NCBI RefSeq assembly: GCF_026745355.1
Contig: NC_079202.1
Span: forward strand, 591,001-655,000
Source of the DNA: Beta vulgaris subsp. vulgaris
Lineage: Eukaryota; Streptophyta; Magnoliopsida; Caryophyllales; Amaranthaceae
Length of the DNA stretch: 64,000 bases
Direction: 5' to 3'
A program made the translations under genes and the position numbers. Below the pieces are notes generated by a model. The model ran no database searches. It saw only the letters and a program-made list of their open reading frames with translations, and had not been told where the DNA came from. Shown in pieces: positions 15,001-26,200 of the stretch (position 1 is its first letter; each line of letters opens with the position of its first letter).

Positions 15001-15683
15001 AAATAAGGAAAGTGGTGCACTTATTGAGAACTGGAGGTGGTAATTTGCATGATTCACTGCCACAAGTCTAGTTAAGAAATGGCAATGCTAGTTTCAGATT
15101 CTTGAATAACTGCTACGTGTGCTCTATTATCTATCTTTATTTAAAATTCTTGACCACTTATATATTTCTTTTTTTTTTCATCTTTTTGTAGTCTGATCTA
15201 ATTTACATTTGTCACTGAGCAGAATAATTCACAAGGATCAGTAAAACACTCAGTTGACGACACTCACAACATGAGTGGCCCATTTTCTCCAGTATCAAAA
15301 CCTGCTCAGAAACAGTTGAAGTATACCCCGGGTATCGCTAATGGTCAAGTCAAAGAATCGGCAGCATATATTGATCCGAAAAAGGCTGGTTTTCTGTTTC
15401 TTGCTTCTTTCTGTTAGCTAGCCTCCTATCTGTTTCCTTCATGAAAAAGGACTTTTTCCTCTGTACGCAGATGGTACCAATTGGACAGTCATCAATTAAG
15501 AAATTAGCAGTTGCAGGACAAGCTGGTAAGCTATGGAGATGGAAGAGGAGTCATCACCAGTGGATATTACAGTTCAAATGGAAATGGCAAAAACCATGGA
15601 GATTGTCAGAATGGATTAAGCACTGTGATGAGACAATTGTGAAGGCAAAGCCTCGGCAGCAGGCATTGATAGATATGATGTAA
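1..15683 (+). CDS. KIN4A: Kinesin-4 family motor, KIN-4A/FRA1 type (3' part, 22 exons)
   Basis: Plus-end microtubule motor of the plant FRA1/KIN-4A group, known for cell-wall material transport and cellulose patterning. The window opens inside the motor domain. Readable exons: 1-116, 1029-1216, 1314-1438, 2115-2151, 2871-2962, 3072-3182, 3263-3376, 3552-3648, 3881-3993, 11110-11208, 11303-11416, 11526-11642, 11724-11804, 12017-12088, 12733-12826, 13212-13243, 13332-13429, 13519-13617, 13759-13980, 14572-14734, 15223-15384, 15471-15683. Motor signatures are [14 protein letters not shown] (switch I), [15 protein letters not shown] (switch II) and [15 protein letters not shown], then the neck and a long Glu/Lys-rich coiled coil (about 11110-14734). 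The C-terminal Trp-rich block [12 protein letters not shown]...[11 protein letters not shown] is characteristic of KIN-4A as I know the family. All splice sites are GT-AG except the last donor (15385), which reads GC if frame is kept. I see no frameshift. The N-terminus and promoter lie outside the window. Confidence 0.93.
117..1028 (+). other. Kinesin intron without recognisable gene
   Basis: This is the first intron in the window, with donor GT at 117 and acceptor AG at 1027-1028. It is AT-rich. The stretch about 615-850 starts with GGCCGTCTTAAAAACTTTG and ends with a GGGCCCTCTAAAAGCAGGACCC segment; it looks like an old non-coding repeat remnant, but I found no terminal repeats or coding capacity. 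The other kinesin introns above 300 bases without an insertion (1439-2114, 2152-2870, 12089-12732, 12827-13211, 13981-14571, 14735-15222) are likewise AT-rich, and I see nothing in them. Confidence 0.6.
4113..4130. repeat. LINE target-site duplication, left copy
   Basis: The 18 bases AATATGCTCATGTGAATT precede the first base of the LINE and recur directly after its poly(A) tail at 10317-10334, with the first A shared with the tail. Length and position fit L1-type target-primed insertion. No mismatch is seen between the copies, which suggests a fairly recent insertion. Confidence 0.93.
4189..6021 (+). CDS. LINE ORF1 protein: DUF4283 plus CCHC zinc knuckle
   Basis: 610-residue ORF1 product of the L1-type LINE, expected to coat element RNA. 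Residues about 115-250 match the DUF4283 type found in plant LINE ORF1 proteins ([16 protein letters not shown], ending in [10 protein letters not shown]). They are followed at about 286-300 by a CCHC zinc knuckle, [14 protein letters not shown]. The rest is hydrophilic, rich in Gln, Asn, Pro and Lys, and probably disordered. The ATG at 4189 lies just after an A-rich leader and gives the longest frame. The 3' end overlaps the open frame of ORF2 by up to 197 bases. The frame is uninterrupted. Confidence 0.9.
   Translation: MNSLSNEITPEESDQVSRSTKKSKRKITHLIFNKENNLNLHLGNSSSKDFPPIRSHQPQHKNHQEMPSFRDVAATGQIYKQHPVPEEDDYISEDEEPPEHILNNPRCPVIILSKQEKQRIRQPWKHTLIIKLFDAKIGYMSLMKRLKKKWELKGGLVLTDIGHEYFIARFSDLGDYNHVLTQGPWMLDDNYLTIRKWLPNFIPDDAPMRFLTAWVRIPHLSVEYFDKEFLCKVGNLIGKVMRIDNNTILAQRGQFTRLSVELDLSKPLLSKFWLKGRIWKIQYEGLKLICFNCGKIGHQQEKCPMEVPQEHEDNMEMVFPTPGPVQPTPEEQSFGSWMMVKKPPRRRYTKPDKPPPAMDQPHNARTTTKGVEQGQQPPTQQGGSRFQVLEEENQEKNQETAKSNSEGNPNEILGADNLNQENWATVSLGKNSHQLEGSSEINPFNIGKSKTVPIKKATKIVNTKIKNDFKKMAKKYLQKDILLDSTNIQNLNVGHPTVSHPNAQGKENYPILFQASQEVTITPSPIHLEDISPIQLEASHLCSDLDDFHDPPSNFIDSSPGEDPLRGTSDVGTIHDNNRPPESQAGDGDSLMGSLEPGISGTHNHSQASQ
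5825..10258 (+). pseudogene. LINE ORF2: endonuclease, reverse transcriptase, zf-RVT, RNase H (frameshifted)
   Basis: Polyprotein that nicks target DNA and reverse-transcribes the LINE. Domain order: apurinic-type endonuclease from about 6120 ([35 protein letters not shown]); reverse transcriptase about 7450-8300 ([46 protein letters not shown], catalytic FADDIILF); a zf-RVT region about 9240-9410 ([33 protein letters not shown]); and a C-terminal RNase H about 9770-10150 ([32 protein letters not shown]). The true start is unclear because the frame is open from 5825, overlapping ORF1. Two frame changes lie close together at about 7740-7760. A third is in a G run near 8616-8621, where one G appears to be missing. 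The frame is then open to TAA at 10258. Confidence 0.92.
10317..10334. repeat. LINE target-site duplication, right copy
   Basis: Second copy of the 18-base direct repeat flanking the LINE. The first one or two As cannot be separated from the poly(A) tail. Kinesin intron sequence resumes at 10335. Confidence 0.93.
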
Positions 15684-18282
15684 TACTTTGTCTTGGTGCT
15701 TTGTGTGGTTTGACCTCCACGTACATCCACACATACGTCAGAGTTAGACTAGCAATACCTATATAGGTGAGTGTTTTCCTATTATTGCATACTAATTATC
15801 TATTTGGCAAGCACAAACATGTCATTAAATTAAAGTGTTAATGCTTGTAATGCCATTTATAGCACTGTACCACCATCTGCATGTTAATTGATCATTTACA
15901 CTTTGTTTGGAGGTAAAGGAAGGGAAGGGTAAAAAAGGGAAGGGGAATATGGAGCTCCATTTTCCCTCCAAATCTCTCCAATTTGGGAAGGATGATGTTT
16001 ATTAAAGAGGGAGGGAAAATGGATCCTTCCCCCAATTCCTTATTCAAACAAGGGAACTTGCTCACCTCGCTTTCCCTTCCTTCCCTTTCTCTCCATTTCC
16101 TCCTATCCAAACAAAGTGTTAAGCCTTGACGGACTAATGGTTAAAGTGCATGCATTCCTTTCCATCTATAGCATCAGGGTGGGGGGTTGGGGGGGGGGGG
16201 GGGAAGCATCTAAAACTGCACTGAAATCGTCCCATTATGTTTAATGGTGTTTGTCCATGATGTTACTGTTACTACAGCCCTTCTTATGGTAGGGAGTTAA
16301 TGTGTCGGAAACCTGATCAAGTAATAGGACTATTTACATAGGCTTATGTGTTGAACATTTAGTAATTGCGGCATTTGCTTCACGAGAATCAATCAAGGAA
16401 AGTAAATTAGTACCTTGGTTGAACTTGAGCCTTTCAAGCAATTCCCTTTCGCCTTTTTCTAGTTTAGACATTAAAGAGATGATGCCTCTCACTTTCTAGT
16501 GAATCAAGAAAATTAAAATAATATGAAGTTGAATTTTTTTTTCAACCTCCAAGATAATCGAGCACTATCCACCCACCCACCTCTCACCAACTTTTCGCTG
16601 TCGCTATTATCCACCTCACTGGTACCTGCACAGCTGCGCCACCAAACCAACCATTTTTTGTAGTCACAAACTCACAACAACCTGTCCAGTTACTGTCATT
16701 GCTTTTCCCGATGACCAGAGGCGATGCTGGGGTGGACTTGGTGTTTGTCAATGCTGCCATTTGAAGCAAAACCACCCGAAGGTAGCCAAGTTTTTTTTAC
16801 TATTAGCAACTAACTGAAAAAAGGGATTGGGATTAACTTTCTTCAGAACCAAACAAAAAAATTGATGTATTTCTTTTCCTCTCAAGTCCTTTTGCTTCCA
16901 TCCCTTTCGTGAATGGAACAGTCCCTTATATATGCTGTGGCCTCATTTCAAAAGAAAATTCATGGGGACAAAATTGGCTGTAAACTATACTTTGGATGGA
17001 TTTTATTTAGTAGGAAATGAATCGAGTGGAAAATTTGTCAAATCATGAGTAAAGCTGAGATGATCTTAGTACTCTTGGCGAGAGCATGCGGGTACCCTTT
17101 CAATTCATGATATCAGACATAATCACAGTACTCTTTTACCTGAATATTCTAGCATACCAGCTCATTATGTCCTCTGACGACTGAAACATAGTGATATGTT
17201 GTTTTATGAACCAATCAGTTTGATTATATGAGTTGGTGTCTGAGAATAGACACATGACTTGAACTGGTTCAATACTTCACTGTTTCCTTTGCGTCGAAGT
17301 TAAATCGCAGCATTCTGTCTTTCATCTGTCCCAACTTGTAAAAAACGCAATCCTTTACCGTCATGCTGTTTCTTGTATGATTGATGAATTGATTTAGTCA
17401 AGTTGGAATTTAGAACTCTTTGTGTGTTGCAATTGTTACCAAAGAAATCTGACTTGTGTTCTCTAAGTTTCTCTCGTGACATTTCAACACTATTTTTAGA
17501 CTTTTTGTCCATTCATTTGTTCCAGGTTAGAAGAATGCAGTTGTATACAGTGGCCCATTATGTATGTCTTGAAGAACTTGGTTTTTATAATGAATTGGAC
17601 GCATTGGTGTTTAATTCTTTAGAGGTGATTTGTTGGGCAGAAGGGTGCATCTTGTAAAGCAGTGATGATGCTACCAGTTTTATGCCAAAGCAGTCAGCGG
17701 AAAACACAAGCTGGTTAACTCCGGCATTGACATGTCTGGTACTTAGTTGTCTCGTTCCATCTGACGGCTTCTAACGCTCGTTTTATAAGATTTTATTTTG
17801 TGAATAAGGATTTCTTTGATATGACATATGTAATGAAAATGTAAATGAAGGGTGGTTTTTATTTCCCTTTATGGTTGTGTTTTTGGTCTGTAGGCAGTCT
17901 CATATAGTCTGCAGTGTGTAAACACAGGATTAATTTTGTTAATATATTATAAAAGAAGAAGTAGGAAATTGTATTAGCTAAACTTATTGAATTGTACTAG
18001 GCTTTCATGCTTGATGTATGTAGCACATTGATTGAATTACACACTATAAGAAGTGATTGAATTACAGTAAAGGTTTCCAAATTTGTTGTGAGATTAAGAG
18101 GAGTTCTGTTTGTTGGTCTTGATCGTGTAAAAGTAACAGAATCTTTAGCAAACACCTGAGCAACTCTTTCTTTTTTTATTTTTCAAGGAAAAACTTACTA
18201 TCAATAAAATCAAACCGGCACAAAAACCAGAGCAGCGCTCTTTCTTACCTATCATAAACCATAAGGAAAATGTTTGAGTAAC
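15684..18282. other. Intergenic region 3' of the kinesin gene
   Basis: No convincing gene. It should contain the kinesin 3' UTR. A T-rich stretch with AATAAG- and AATGAAAA-like signals at about 17780-17850 could be a distal transcript end, reached through an optional 3' UTR intron with an acceptor near 17526, but this is inference. A MITE lies at 15899-16118 and a homopolymeric G tract at about 16178-16203. Short ORFs here have no recognisable domain. Confidence 0.5.
15899..16118. mobile_element. Tourist-like MITE (PIF/Harbinger type)
   Basis: A 220-bp non-coding element whose ends are perfect inverted repeats for at least 13 bases (CACTTTGTTTGGA ... TCCAAACAAAGTG). Beyond that, purine-rich GGAAGGGAAGGG at the left mirrors CCCTTCCTTCCC at the right. 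It is flanked by TTA on both sides (15896-15898 and 16119-16121), the TSD expected of PIF/Harbinger-mobilised MITEs. Confidence 0.85.
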
Positions 18283-18429
18283 TCTTAGGATTGTCAGTCC
18301 TCTTAGACACATTAGAATAAAATATTGATATGTATGTAATAAATGAGGAGAGAAAAGATATAAAAATAATGTTTTAATGTATTTCTAACCAATGAAAATT
18401 CAATAACAAGAGGGTTGGCAACCCTAAGG
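18283..18429. mobile_element. Small MITE with about 20-bp terminal inverted repeats
   Basis: About 147 bp of AT-rich, non-coding DNA bounded by TCTTAGGATTGTCAGTCCTC at the left and, at the right, the complement of CCTTAGGGTTGCCAACCCTC. The two ends match with five differences. No unambiguous TSD could be assigned, so the superfamily is open. Confidence 0.65.
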
Positions 18430-19884
18430 GTCCTTCAATTAATTATCAAATGCTAGGATTAATCAAGCATGGGGTCTCGCTGACCGATCAACAAGTCGGA
18501 TTCCAAGGGTGAAATGCCCTGGTGGGAATTACGGGGCAACGTTCCCAAACTTTTTGGTATACATTGTTTAGTATATTAAGTCCCTTTTAATTTCGAATAT
18601 AGGTCCATCTGTTTATGTTAATTAGTAACTAGTAAGGTACTATATAAACCGTATAATTAACTCCGCCTCTAGATTTTAACATCTATACTCTCTCCTAAAC
18701 CTAATAAAATCGTTTCTCCTCTTATGAATATAGCTAATACATTGTTTGTGAACTATGTAAATTCTCGTGTCAATTATCATTAAGTATTTGTTTTGTTAAT
18801 TGCATCTGTCACAACATTTATGATGGATATGATTGTAGAACGCAAACAAATATACAATGTTTAATATGACAACACGTTATGGACTTACATACTTTGACTT
18901 GTTATTTGGAATGACTATTGTGATACGGTATGATCGGTTAGGGAAAAGATATTGGAGTTGGCTCTTAGTAGTGAGGTAATATTACAAAGACGATATGAGA
19001 GGAATCATACATCTATCATGCTTCTTACATTAGGATAAACATAGTCACATTAGATCTTGTTAAATTAGTCTCCACATATACATTCCAAATATTAATTTTA
19101 GATAAATGAAGACATTAAGATTTTAGATCATCTGTTGGAAGCCGTAAATCTCTATGAGTTGCAAAGTGCAATTAGTATAGAGCAAATGAAGGCATTGAAT
19201 GGATAATTATGAAGAGGAAGGCGGTGTGAGAAAATCTGAAGATATTCCAAAGCTGGCTTGAAACAAAACACAATTCTATAATATTGTAAACGATGTACTT
19301 AACACCTTCTACAGCCTCGCCTAAGCATATAGCAGCAATCCTTTTCTCTCATACAACCAAAGCATAGCATCTTCTACAAAAAAAAACCAAACAAATTTAT
19401 GTTGACATTGTATATATCAGCTTTACAAAGCGCCTCGCGTTATGTTTATCTTTACGATGGTTATTAACAGGACCATTATCACAACAAATATTCTCAAGAT
19501 GCACTTAGATCCGACACCATGTATAATGTTCACCTTTAAGATGGATGCGAACAAGATCACCACACCGCAAACAGATGAAACTAAAGCCATCCGAGAAGGC
19601 TTCGAGCACAATTTGCTTTCTTCCTGACTTTTCATAAGAATCAGATTCAGAGACAGACACACTTGGTGGTGCTGGTGATGATGAGCGTAATGGTAGGGGG
19701 GATGATGGTGGTTGGGTTCCTATGTGCTGAGCTTCAGCAATTACACAGTCAGCAAATAAAGAAGCAAGTTGATCAGCTTCAGCACTTGCACTCGCCTTTA
19801 GACTTGACCTATATAGGTGACGTGCACGTTGCAAGATATCGTAGACAGCCTCCTGTCCTCGTTCTCTTCTCACACCATAACAAC

Positions 19885-21954
19885 CTAATTGGGACAAAAA
19901 ATTGACCAAACTGATCATTAGTATGACCTACATTTTTAATCATTCTGCTTATACAGATCTAATGCACACCGGATGACGAATGCACGTCATATCATATATC
20001 TACAGCTTAAAAAAACAGGCGCATTAGTAACATTGATTCATGTCAATTGCACAGTAGAATATATTACAGATTAAGTCCTTGTCTTTTGTTGGGCACTCAT
20101 AGCACAAATAACTCCTGTGTCAGTTAACTTCAGACAGGACGTAAAGCATGTGCACCTCAAGATTGCTTCCAATTTTGAAGACAGACATATATGTATAATG
20201 TATGTGTCCTAATGATTTAGAATAGGATCTGCGAGCAAATGAGAATAATCTCAAATTTGGGCATTCTAGAGGTATTACAAGTTACAACACACCACAATAG
20301 ACAGCGAAGCTCCAAAGTCCAAAGAGGAGCAGCAGATGCTAAGCATCACAAACAAATTTAGCACTGCAGTCCGCAGTCCGCACCACATCTAGGAGATGGA
20401 AGGATTGCAGAGTGCACCCACAAATTCACCCACTTCTTTAAGAGCTCATCCTTGGGGAACACTAGACCTAAGAGGAGAAGTGAAAGCATGGAAATTAGTG
20501 ACTCAAAGAAATCGAACACTTCCATCTAGCGCTAAAATGGCTGTGTTTAGATACTCCACTTCATCAATTTGATAGTATAATTTTGGATTACAGGGCGGGT
20601 CATGGCCCAGAAAGGCACCCCTAAATCCGCCACTAGGTCATTGATCTGATCTTCTACGATAAAGTATATCATGTTTGCTGTGCAAACAGTATAATAACTT
20701 TCATGCCTATCCAAACACCAGTCCAGTTAGTAGGTAAAGAATTATTATGTAATACACCCATAATCTTAGAAATTAGCTGATTCCAGTCCTCATTTAATTC
20801 ATCCAGAAGGGAAGCATCTGGCTGAGCTAAAAATACACTTACCCTAGGTTACAGAAGTAAATCAAGTTAGATTGATCCCTTAAGAACTGACACTTATGAA
20901 TCTAACACCATCTAAATGCTGAATGGAGCAAAGAACCATGCACAGAAACACTCCAAAACCCTGAAATCAAATGTCACCAAAATCCACTCTATGTTATTGT
21001 TACCAATCTGGTCGATTGGCCGTAAGATTACGGATCTTATTATCAGTATTGCTTAGACAAAGTGAACACTGAACAGTTCAAAAGCAGAACACAAAAACTA
21101 GCGGTTCTTACAATATTGATATTATATACCATATATTATAAATTGATATTAAACAAGATGTCACTAATTTTTTTTTCCACAATTCAAGTATTACTACAAA
21201 CACACTGAATATGTTAGTGAGTCCTTCTCTTTGCAGTCATCCTGTACATGCCACAGGCACACAACGCGAATACTACATCTTGAACTCCGATAAATAATGA
21301 GAAGATATAAGAAAGAAAATTAGTTTACTAGCCTCAAGACAGAAGAGACACTGATCTAACCTCCAAGAAAATCAATGAACAAGAACACAAAGATTACACA
21401 CACAACCAACTGCGAGTACGAAAATCCGCCTATAAATTCTCTCCAGAACCACAATGTCACTGCTGCTGCAGTGCTGCTTATCCTACTCACAATTTAAGTC
21501 CATAATACACAAAAACATAGACACACAAAAAATCAACTGCAAAATATTAACACAATTTAAGGCTATATATCTACATAAGATCATGAAACTATCAAGAATT
21601 CCAGAAAAAACTTAATTACAGCGCTCTAATACACCGTCGCCGAAATTCGCAAGAAATATCCCTTCATTTTGCTTAAATTTGAAATTGCTTTAACCTGGAT
21701 TCTTACTACATCCTACTAAAGAACTAAACCTAATAATCCTTCATAAAAGATCCACATCAACTTAAAATTTGGACACAACAAGTTAATCTTGCAGCAGAAT
21801 CAGATTAAAGAAAATGAACAAGTAGAAATTAACTTCTGTACATAATAGATTAGTGATAGTATTAGTTTAACAAGAAATAACAACATAGTTTCGCATTGAT
21901 AATAGTAGAAGAAAAGTGAAGTATTACAAGAAAAAGAGGAGAGAGAAAAAGTAC
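19885..21954 (-). other. Intron of the small gene, copy 1 (uninterrupted state)
   Basis: About 2.07 kb of AT-rich DNA with no coding signal. It shows the pre-insertion state of the intron that in copy 2 carries two LTR retrotransposons; the two empty target sites lie at about 21810 (ATGAA) and 21892 (TTTCG). Confidence 0.85.
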
Positions 21955-22019
21955 CGTTTGAAAAGCTTGAGTAGTCCTGTCCTGCTCCATGAGTTGACGA
22001 GCCAATGCAAGGAAATCAC

Positions 22020-22029
22020 CTGCTGCTGC

Positions 22030-22067
<38 letters not shown>

Positions 22068-22130
22068 TTGTTGTTGCATTGGAAGGAGATGTCTCTGTTG
22101 TTGTTGTTGCTGCTGCTGCTGCTGCTGCAT
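22020..22130. repeat. Trinucleotide microsatellite inside exon 1, copy 1
   Basis: Two TTG/TGC-type triplet tracts separated by a GCATTGGAAGGAGATGTCTC unit that recurs. On the coding (-) strand these are runs of ACA and GCA codons, giving poly-Thr and poly-Ala separated by ETSPSNA. The opposite frames give spurious poly-Gln, poly-Leu and poly-Cys ORFs. Confidence 0.9.
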
Positions 22131-23201
22131 TGGAAGGAGATGTCTCTGTTATTTCCATTTCCATGTCTTCTGTTGTTGTCGTCGTCGTTGTTTCTTCATT
22201 CATCTTTTAAGTATTTCTATGAATTTCAATATACCAAAGAAATGAAGAATATGATGAAAGATGCAACTGAAGAAGCTGATGATTCTTATATATGCACACT
22301 GCAGTTGCCTACTAAACGCAAACTTGCTCTTCTTTTATTTCACCTGATGATGTCCTTTTTTTTTTTTTTTTGTTTAAAACAACCCAGTTGCCTACTAATC
22401 GATACTCTCTGTTAAAGTGAATAAAATTGTTTCTCTTCTGCATGTGGATGTGGCTTACGCATTGTTAGTGAGCCACATTGATTTTTGTGTCGATTTCATT
22501 ACTATTTGTTTCGTTAATTGCAGCTGTCACAAGTCACGACATACTCCATTTGTTTCTTTTTACGGGTTTTTCACCAAATGCCCCCGAGTTTTCACAAAAT
22601 TCACGGGGTACCCTCGCACTTTTGAAAATATACCGGATACCCCTCAGTTACTGTTTATTAACATTAAATTCCCTTACAGATAACGGACGTTAGTGTTCCA
22701 TTAGTGGTTATTTACAAAAATGTCATTATTTTTGTGGCGCCATAATGATACCCCTTTTAGGCATCTTCAACTCAGTTTGAAAAAATTTCACCCCATCAAC
22801 TTCTTTCCTTTGTTATGGGTCATCCATGGAACCCTAAAACTCGAGGCATTGAAGAAAAATCTTGATTTAGTACTTGCTCATTTGCGAGGTTTTTTGTTGC
22901 GATTGTTTTGGAGTGCAAAAATTTGAAGAAAAGAGTGAAGAAAAAGCAAGAGTTTCTGAAATCGTGAAGAATTGAAAAAAATTTAAACGACGGTTCAAAT
23001 TCTTCAAAAGGTGAAATTTTACTTACTGTTCTTCATTCTAAAGTGTTTTGAAACTTGTTTAACATCTGATAGTTGCATGTACAATGTTTTGTGTTATTGT
23101 GTGATGTTAGGGTTAGATTTTTATTGTAATTGTTTTTTTTTCAAGATTTTTGAAATTTTAGTTTACTTTGTGTTTGATGTGGAGTTTATCTTGTTATTAG
23201 G

Positions 23202-26200
23202 ATGGCTGCTGTGTGGTTATTGGTACATTACAGTACCCATGATTTTGATGTTAGGGTGGAGGACACTAATTTGTGTCATTTGATGGGTTTATTTGAGGAT
23301 TTGCTTAAGGAATCAGTAAAGCAAAATGTGTATTTGCCTAAATTGTTTAAGTTGTTAGTTCAAAACCCTAGGACTTAGAAGAAAATAGAGTTGAGGACTG
23401 ATCTGGTTTGATGAATGTTTGAGTGTGGGGCCTTGAGCAAGGATACCATTGAGGTATGAGTAGAGGAGACTATAGACCCTTGCCAAGTTTTTAGGTCTGT
23501 TCTTGCAAATAAGGATCAGGAAGATAGGGAAAAGCTTGAGAATATTAGGAGAGTGCAGGAGATTTAACAAAAAGAGAGGGAAGAGGAGATTAGGAGACAA
23601 GAGGAGATTAGAGACAAGAGGAAGAGGAGGAGCAGAGGAGATTGGAGGAAGAGAGGTTGTATGCTAAGGGTTTCTGTGTTGCTGTGGAGGTTCCTGTATT
23701 GTTAGTAGACAATGATGAGGTTGAGTACATGTGGGTGTATTCAACCCAAAAATTATGAAGTCTTCCCTAGCACTTCTCAACCAGAACCTGAGCCTCAAAC
23801 CCAAGAACAGCCCACCACTAAACAACCCACCCAAGAAAAGGAGACCCCAAAAAGAACAACACCTAGGAAGAAGACAACAGCAACTAAGCCCCAAACTCCC
23901 AAGAAGAAAAAACTCACACCAAGGCCCAAGAAGAAGAATGCCCCTAAACAACAAACCAGCCCCTCACAGCCCATTTCCTCACTACCCACCCAAGAAGAGC
24001 CCACCCCCACAGAACACACTCCCTCACAGCCCACTCCCTCACAGCCCGCCCCCTCACAGCCAACCACGCACATCACAGCCAACCACATCACATCCCACCA
24101 CATCATAGCCCACTCCCTCACAACCCACTCCCTCACAGCCTACCCCCTCTGAGCCATCTTCACCTCCACTTTTCCAGCCTACATCACCACCACCATTAGT
24201 GCAAGGGAAGGGTAAAAGGATTAGGCCCTCTTGTTACAAAGTCCCTAAAACCACAGCTAAAAAGCAGGGCAGCTATGTTCCAAAACCTCAGGGGACAGGG
24301 AGGAAAGGTAGTAGAAGAGGAGCAAGACTATCTGGGCTAGATTTTGGTGATGATGTTTGGAGATGCTGAGAGCAGTGATGATGATGAGTTTTTGTTGGGA
24401 GGAAGAAGAAATCATCTGAGGATGATGATGTGCTAGGTGATTTGTGTAGAAGAGGAGCATGACCTCCTAGATGATGATGTCAGTCAGCTTGATTTGAGGA
24501 CTACCTAGATGGAAGATCAACCATGGACAAGTGTACAAGAATGGTAAAATATGGAATGAGCAGCCATATGGTAGTATAGTACTAGAGCCTTGGTTGATCT
24601 TCCAACCAGGGAGGTCTTTCTAGAATTTTGAGAGACTTTTGCATTCAAGATGGGGTTTGGCCTTTGTGTTATGAAGGCTGACAACAAGAGATTTACTGCT
24701 GCTTGTATCATGGAAGCATGTGAATGGAGGATACATGCTTCCAGGTTAACTAACAAGATAAGTTGGGCCATAAAGACTATCAGGGGGAACACACAACCGT
24801 GGAAGGTTGGAGGAGAAGCCCATGATATCTTCAAGTTGGTCGTGTAAGCACCTACTTGATGTGATTAAAAGCAGTCCTGAAATTCCAATGGAAGCTTTAC
24901 AAAAGATCACCCAAGAGATTTTAGGGTGTAGTGAAGAAAAGACTATTTTATAAAGTGAAGGTGATGGCCAAGGAGCAGATCTATGGGGGTTTTGCTGAGG
25001 CTTATAGCTTGCTTGCCTAGGTATGCAGAGGTTATTAAAGCCACCAACCCAGGTCATATTCCTTGATAAGTTGGACAGGGAGCACAGGTCAGGTTGCACC
25101 TAGTTCAAGCTAAGGCTTGTTTTTTCTCCTTTGCTCCAAGTCAGAGGATTCTTAAGGGCTATAGGCCTTGATAGGCATTGATGGGGCACATTTGAGTGGA
25201 TACTATAAGGGGATCTTGCTGTCGGCTCTTGGTGTGGATGGTAATAATGAGATTTTTTTTTATTGCCTATGGGATAGTTGACACTGAGAGTCTAAAATCT
25301 TGGGAATACTTCTTTAGGAATTTGAAGATTTGCTTTGAGAAGGAAAGGTGCACCAAGGATGACTGGTGCTTCATTAGTGATAGGATGAGAGGTGTTGAAG
25401 CTGTTGTTCATGGAGTGTTCCCCAAGGAAAGTAGGAGGGTGTGCTGCCAGCACCTTTACATGAATTGCAAAAACTTAGGCTGGAGTGGAACAACCTTCCA
25501 TGAGCTGTTCTAGATTGCAGCAAATGCCTACAACAACTATGTCTTCAACAAGGCTATGGAGAAGATTATGGCTTTTGATGCTGATGCTGCAGCATACTTA
25601 GACACCACATCAGAGCAGTGATCTAGGTACATGTGTGACACAACAATCTCCTGTGATCACAATACCAAAAACTTTGTTGAAAGTTTTAATGCTTGCACCA
25701 AAGCTCACAGAGATTTACCTGCTGAATCTACTTGAAGGTATTCATTATGATTTTGTTAATTTTTTTTTTTACTATATTATTCATGTCTAATATTTATGTT
25801 CTATTTCACAGCCATTAGAGTTTGGTCCATGAAGATAATCAGTGCAAGGTTTGACAATGCCATTGACATGGAGTCAGGGCAGTTGACTGATTATGCTACT
25901 AAGGTCCTTGAAACCAGGAGTGGGGAATCAAGGTTCTGTCATGCTACACCATGTGGAGGAGGAGAGTTTGAAGTGACAGATGAGCATGTCAATTTTCCAA
26001 CCAATTTGGCAAGGCTCAGTGTTGGCTGTGGCAAGTGGCAAGGTTGTGGGATCCCTTGCAAGCATGCCTTGAGGGTCATGTACAATCAGAGGATTGACCC
26101 TATTGAGTATGTTTCTGATTATTATAAGGGTGCTGCTTACAAGGCCACCTATGGTCACCACATTCATCCCATGGCTGATTCTTCTCAGTGGCCAGATTAT

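Larger units (their letters stand above)
19505..22203 (-). pseudogene. Uncharacterised plant two-exon gene, copy 1 (frame broken)
   Basis: I do not know a name for this family, though its C-terminus resembles a conserved uncharacterised plant protein. Exon 1 is 22203-21955 (83 codons): acidic start, Thr/Ala tracts with two ETSPSNA repeats, then [20 protein letters not shown]. Exon 2 is 19884-19505, with helical [17 protein letters not shown] and [17 protein letters not shown], a Ser/Pro linker, and a C-terminal CLRCGDL...EHYTWC that looks like a zinc-binding C-x2-C...H...C motif. Donor and acceptor are GT-AG; the intron is 2070 bp. Relative to copy 2, exon 2 lacks one G near its start (ATGG instead of ATGGG), which gives an immediate stop after splicing. 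It also lacks 15 bp (residues ILAET) and 3 bp in the conserved C-terminus. Either this copy has decayed or the 1-bp loss is an assembly error. Confidence 0.75.
18577..26113. repeat. Segmental duplication, copy 1
   Basis: Starting near 18577 (ATTAAGTC...) this segment matches 30099 onwards at high identity, with scattered substitutions and small indels. The homologous pieces of copy 2 are 30099-33356, 43738-43817 and 59777-64000, interrupted by LTR elements. The end given is where the window edge cuts the other copy, so the true duplication is longer. It includes a complete two-exon gene, its 5' flank and the MULE, so the MULE inserted before the duplication. Confidence 0.93.

Noticed and set aside
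16178..16203. G-quadruplex candidate in the poly-G tract
   Set aside because: It is a near-pure homopolymer, prone to length error and not a structured G-run motif.
17403..17657. 84-codon ORF 3' of the kinesin gene
   Set aside because: No domain, no homologue I recognise, and it lies in probable 3' UTR or intergenic DNA.
19663..19905. + strand ORFs opposite exon 2 of the small gene (also at 31163-31420)
   Set aside because: Shadows of the spliced - strand gene, whose frame is conserved between duplicates.
21916..22415. Poly-Cys, poly-Leu and poly-Gln ORFs over the triplet repeats, also at 59804-60298
   Set aside because: These are alternate frames of the microsatellite; the supported frame is the Thr/Ala one on the - strand, which splices to exon 2.
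24000..24140. Pro-rich repeats as an extensin-like cell-wall protein
   Set aside because: The Pro/Thr/Ser stretch is the low-complexity part of the MULE transposase and recurs in the same context in copy 2.
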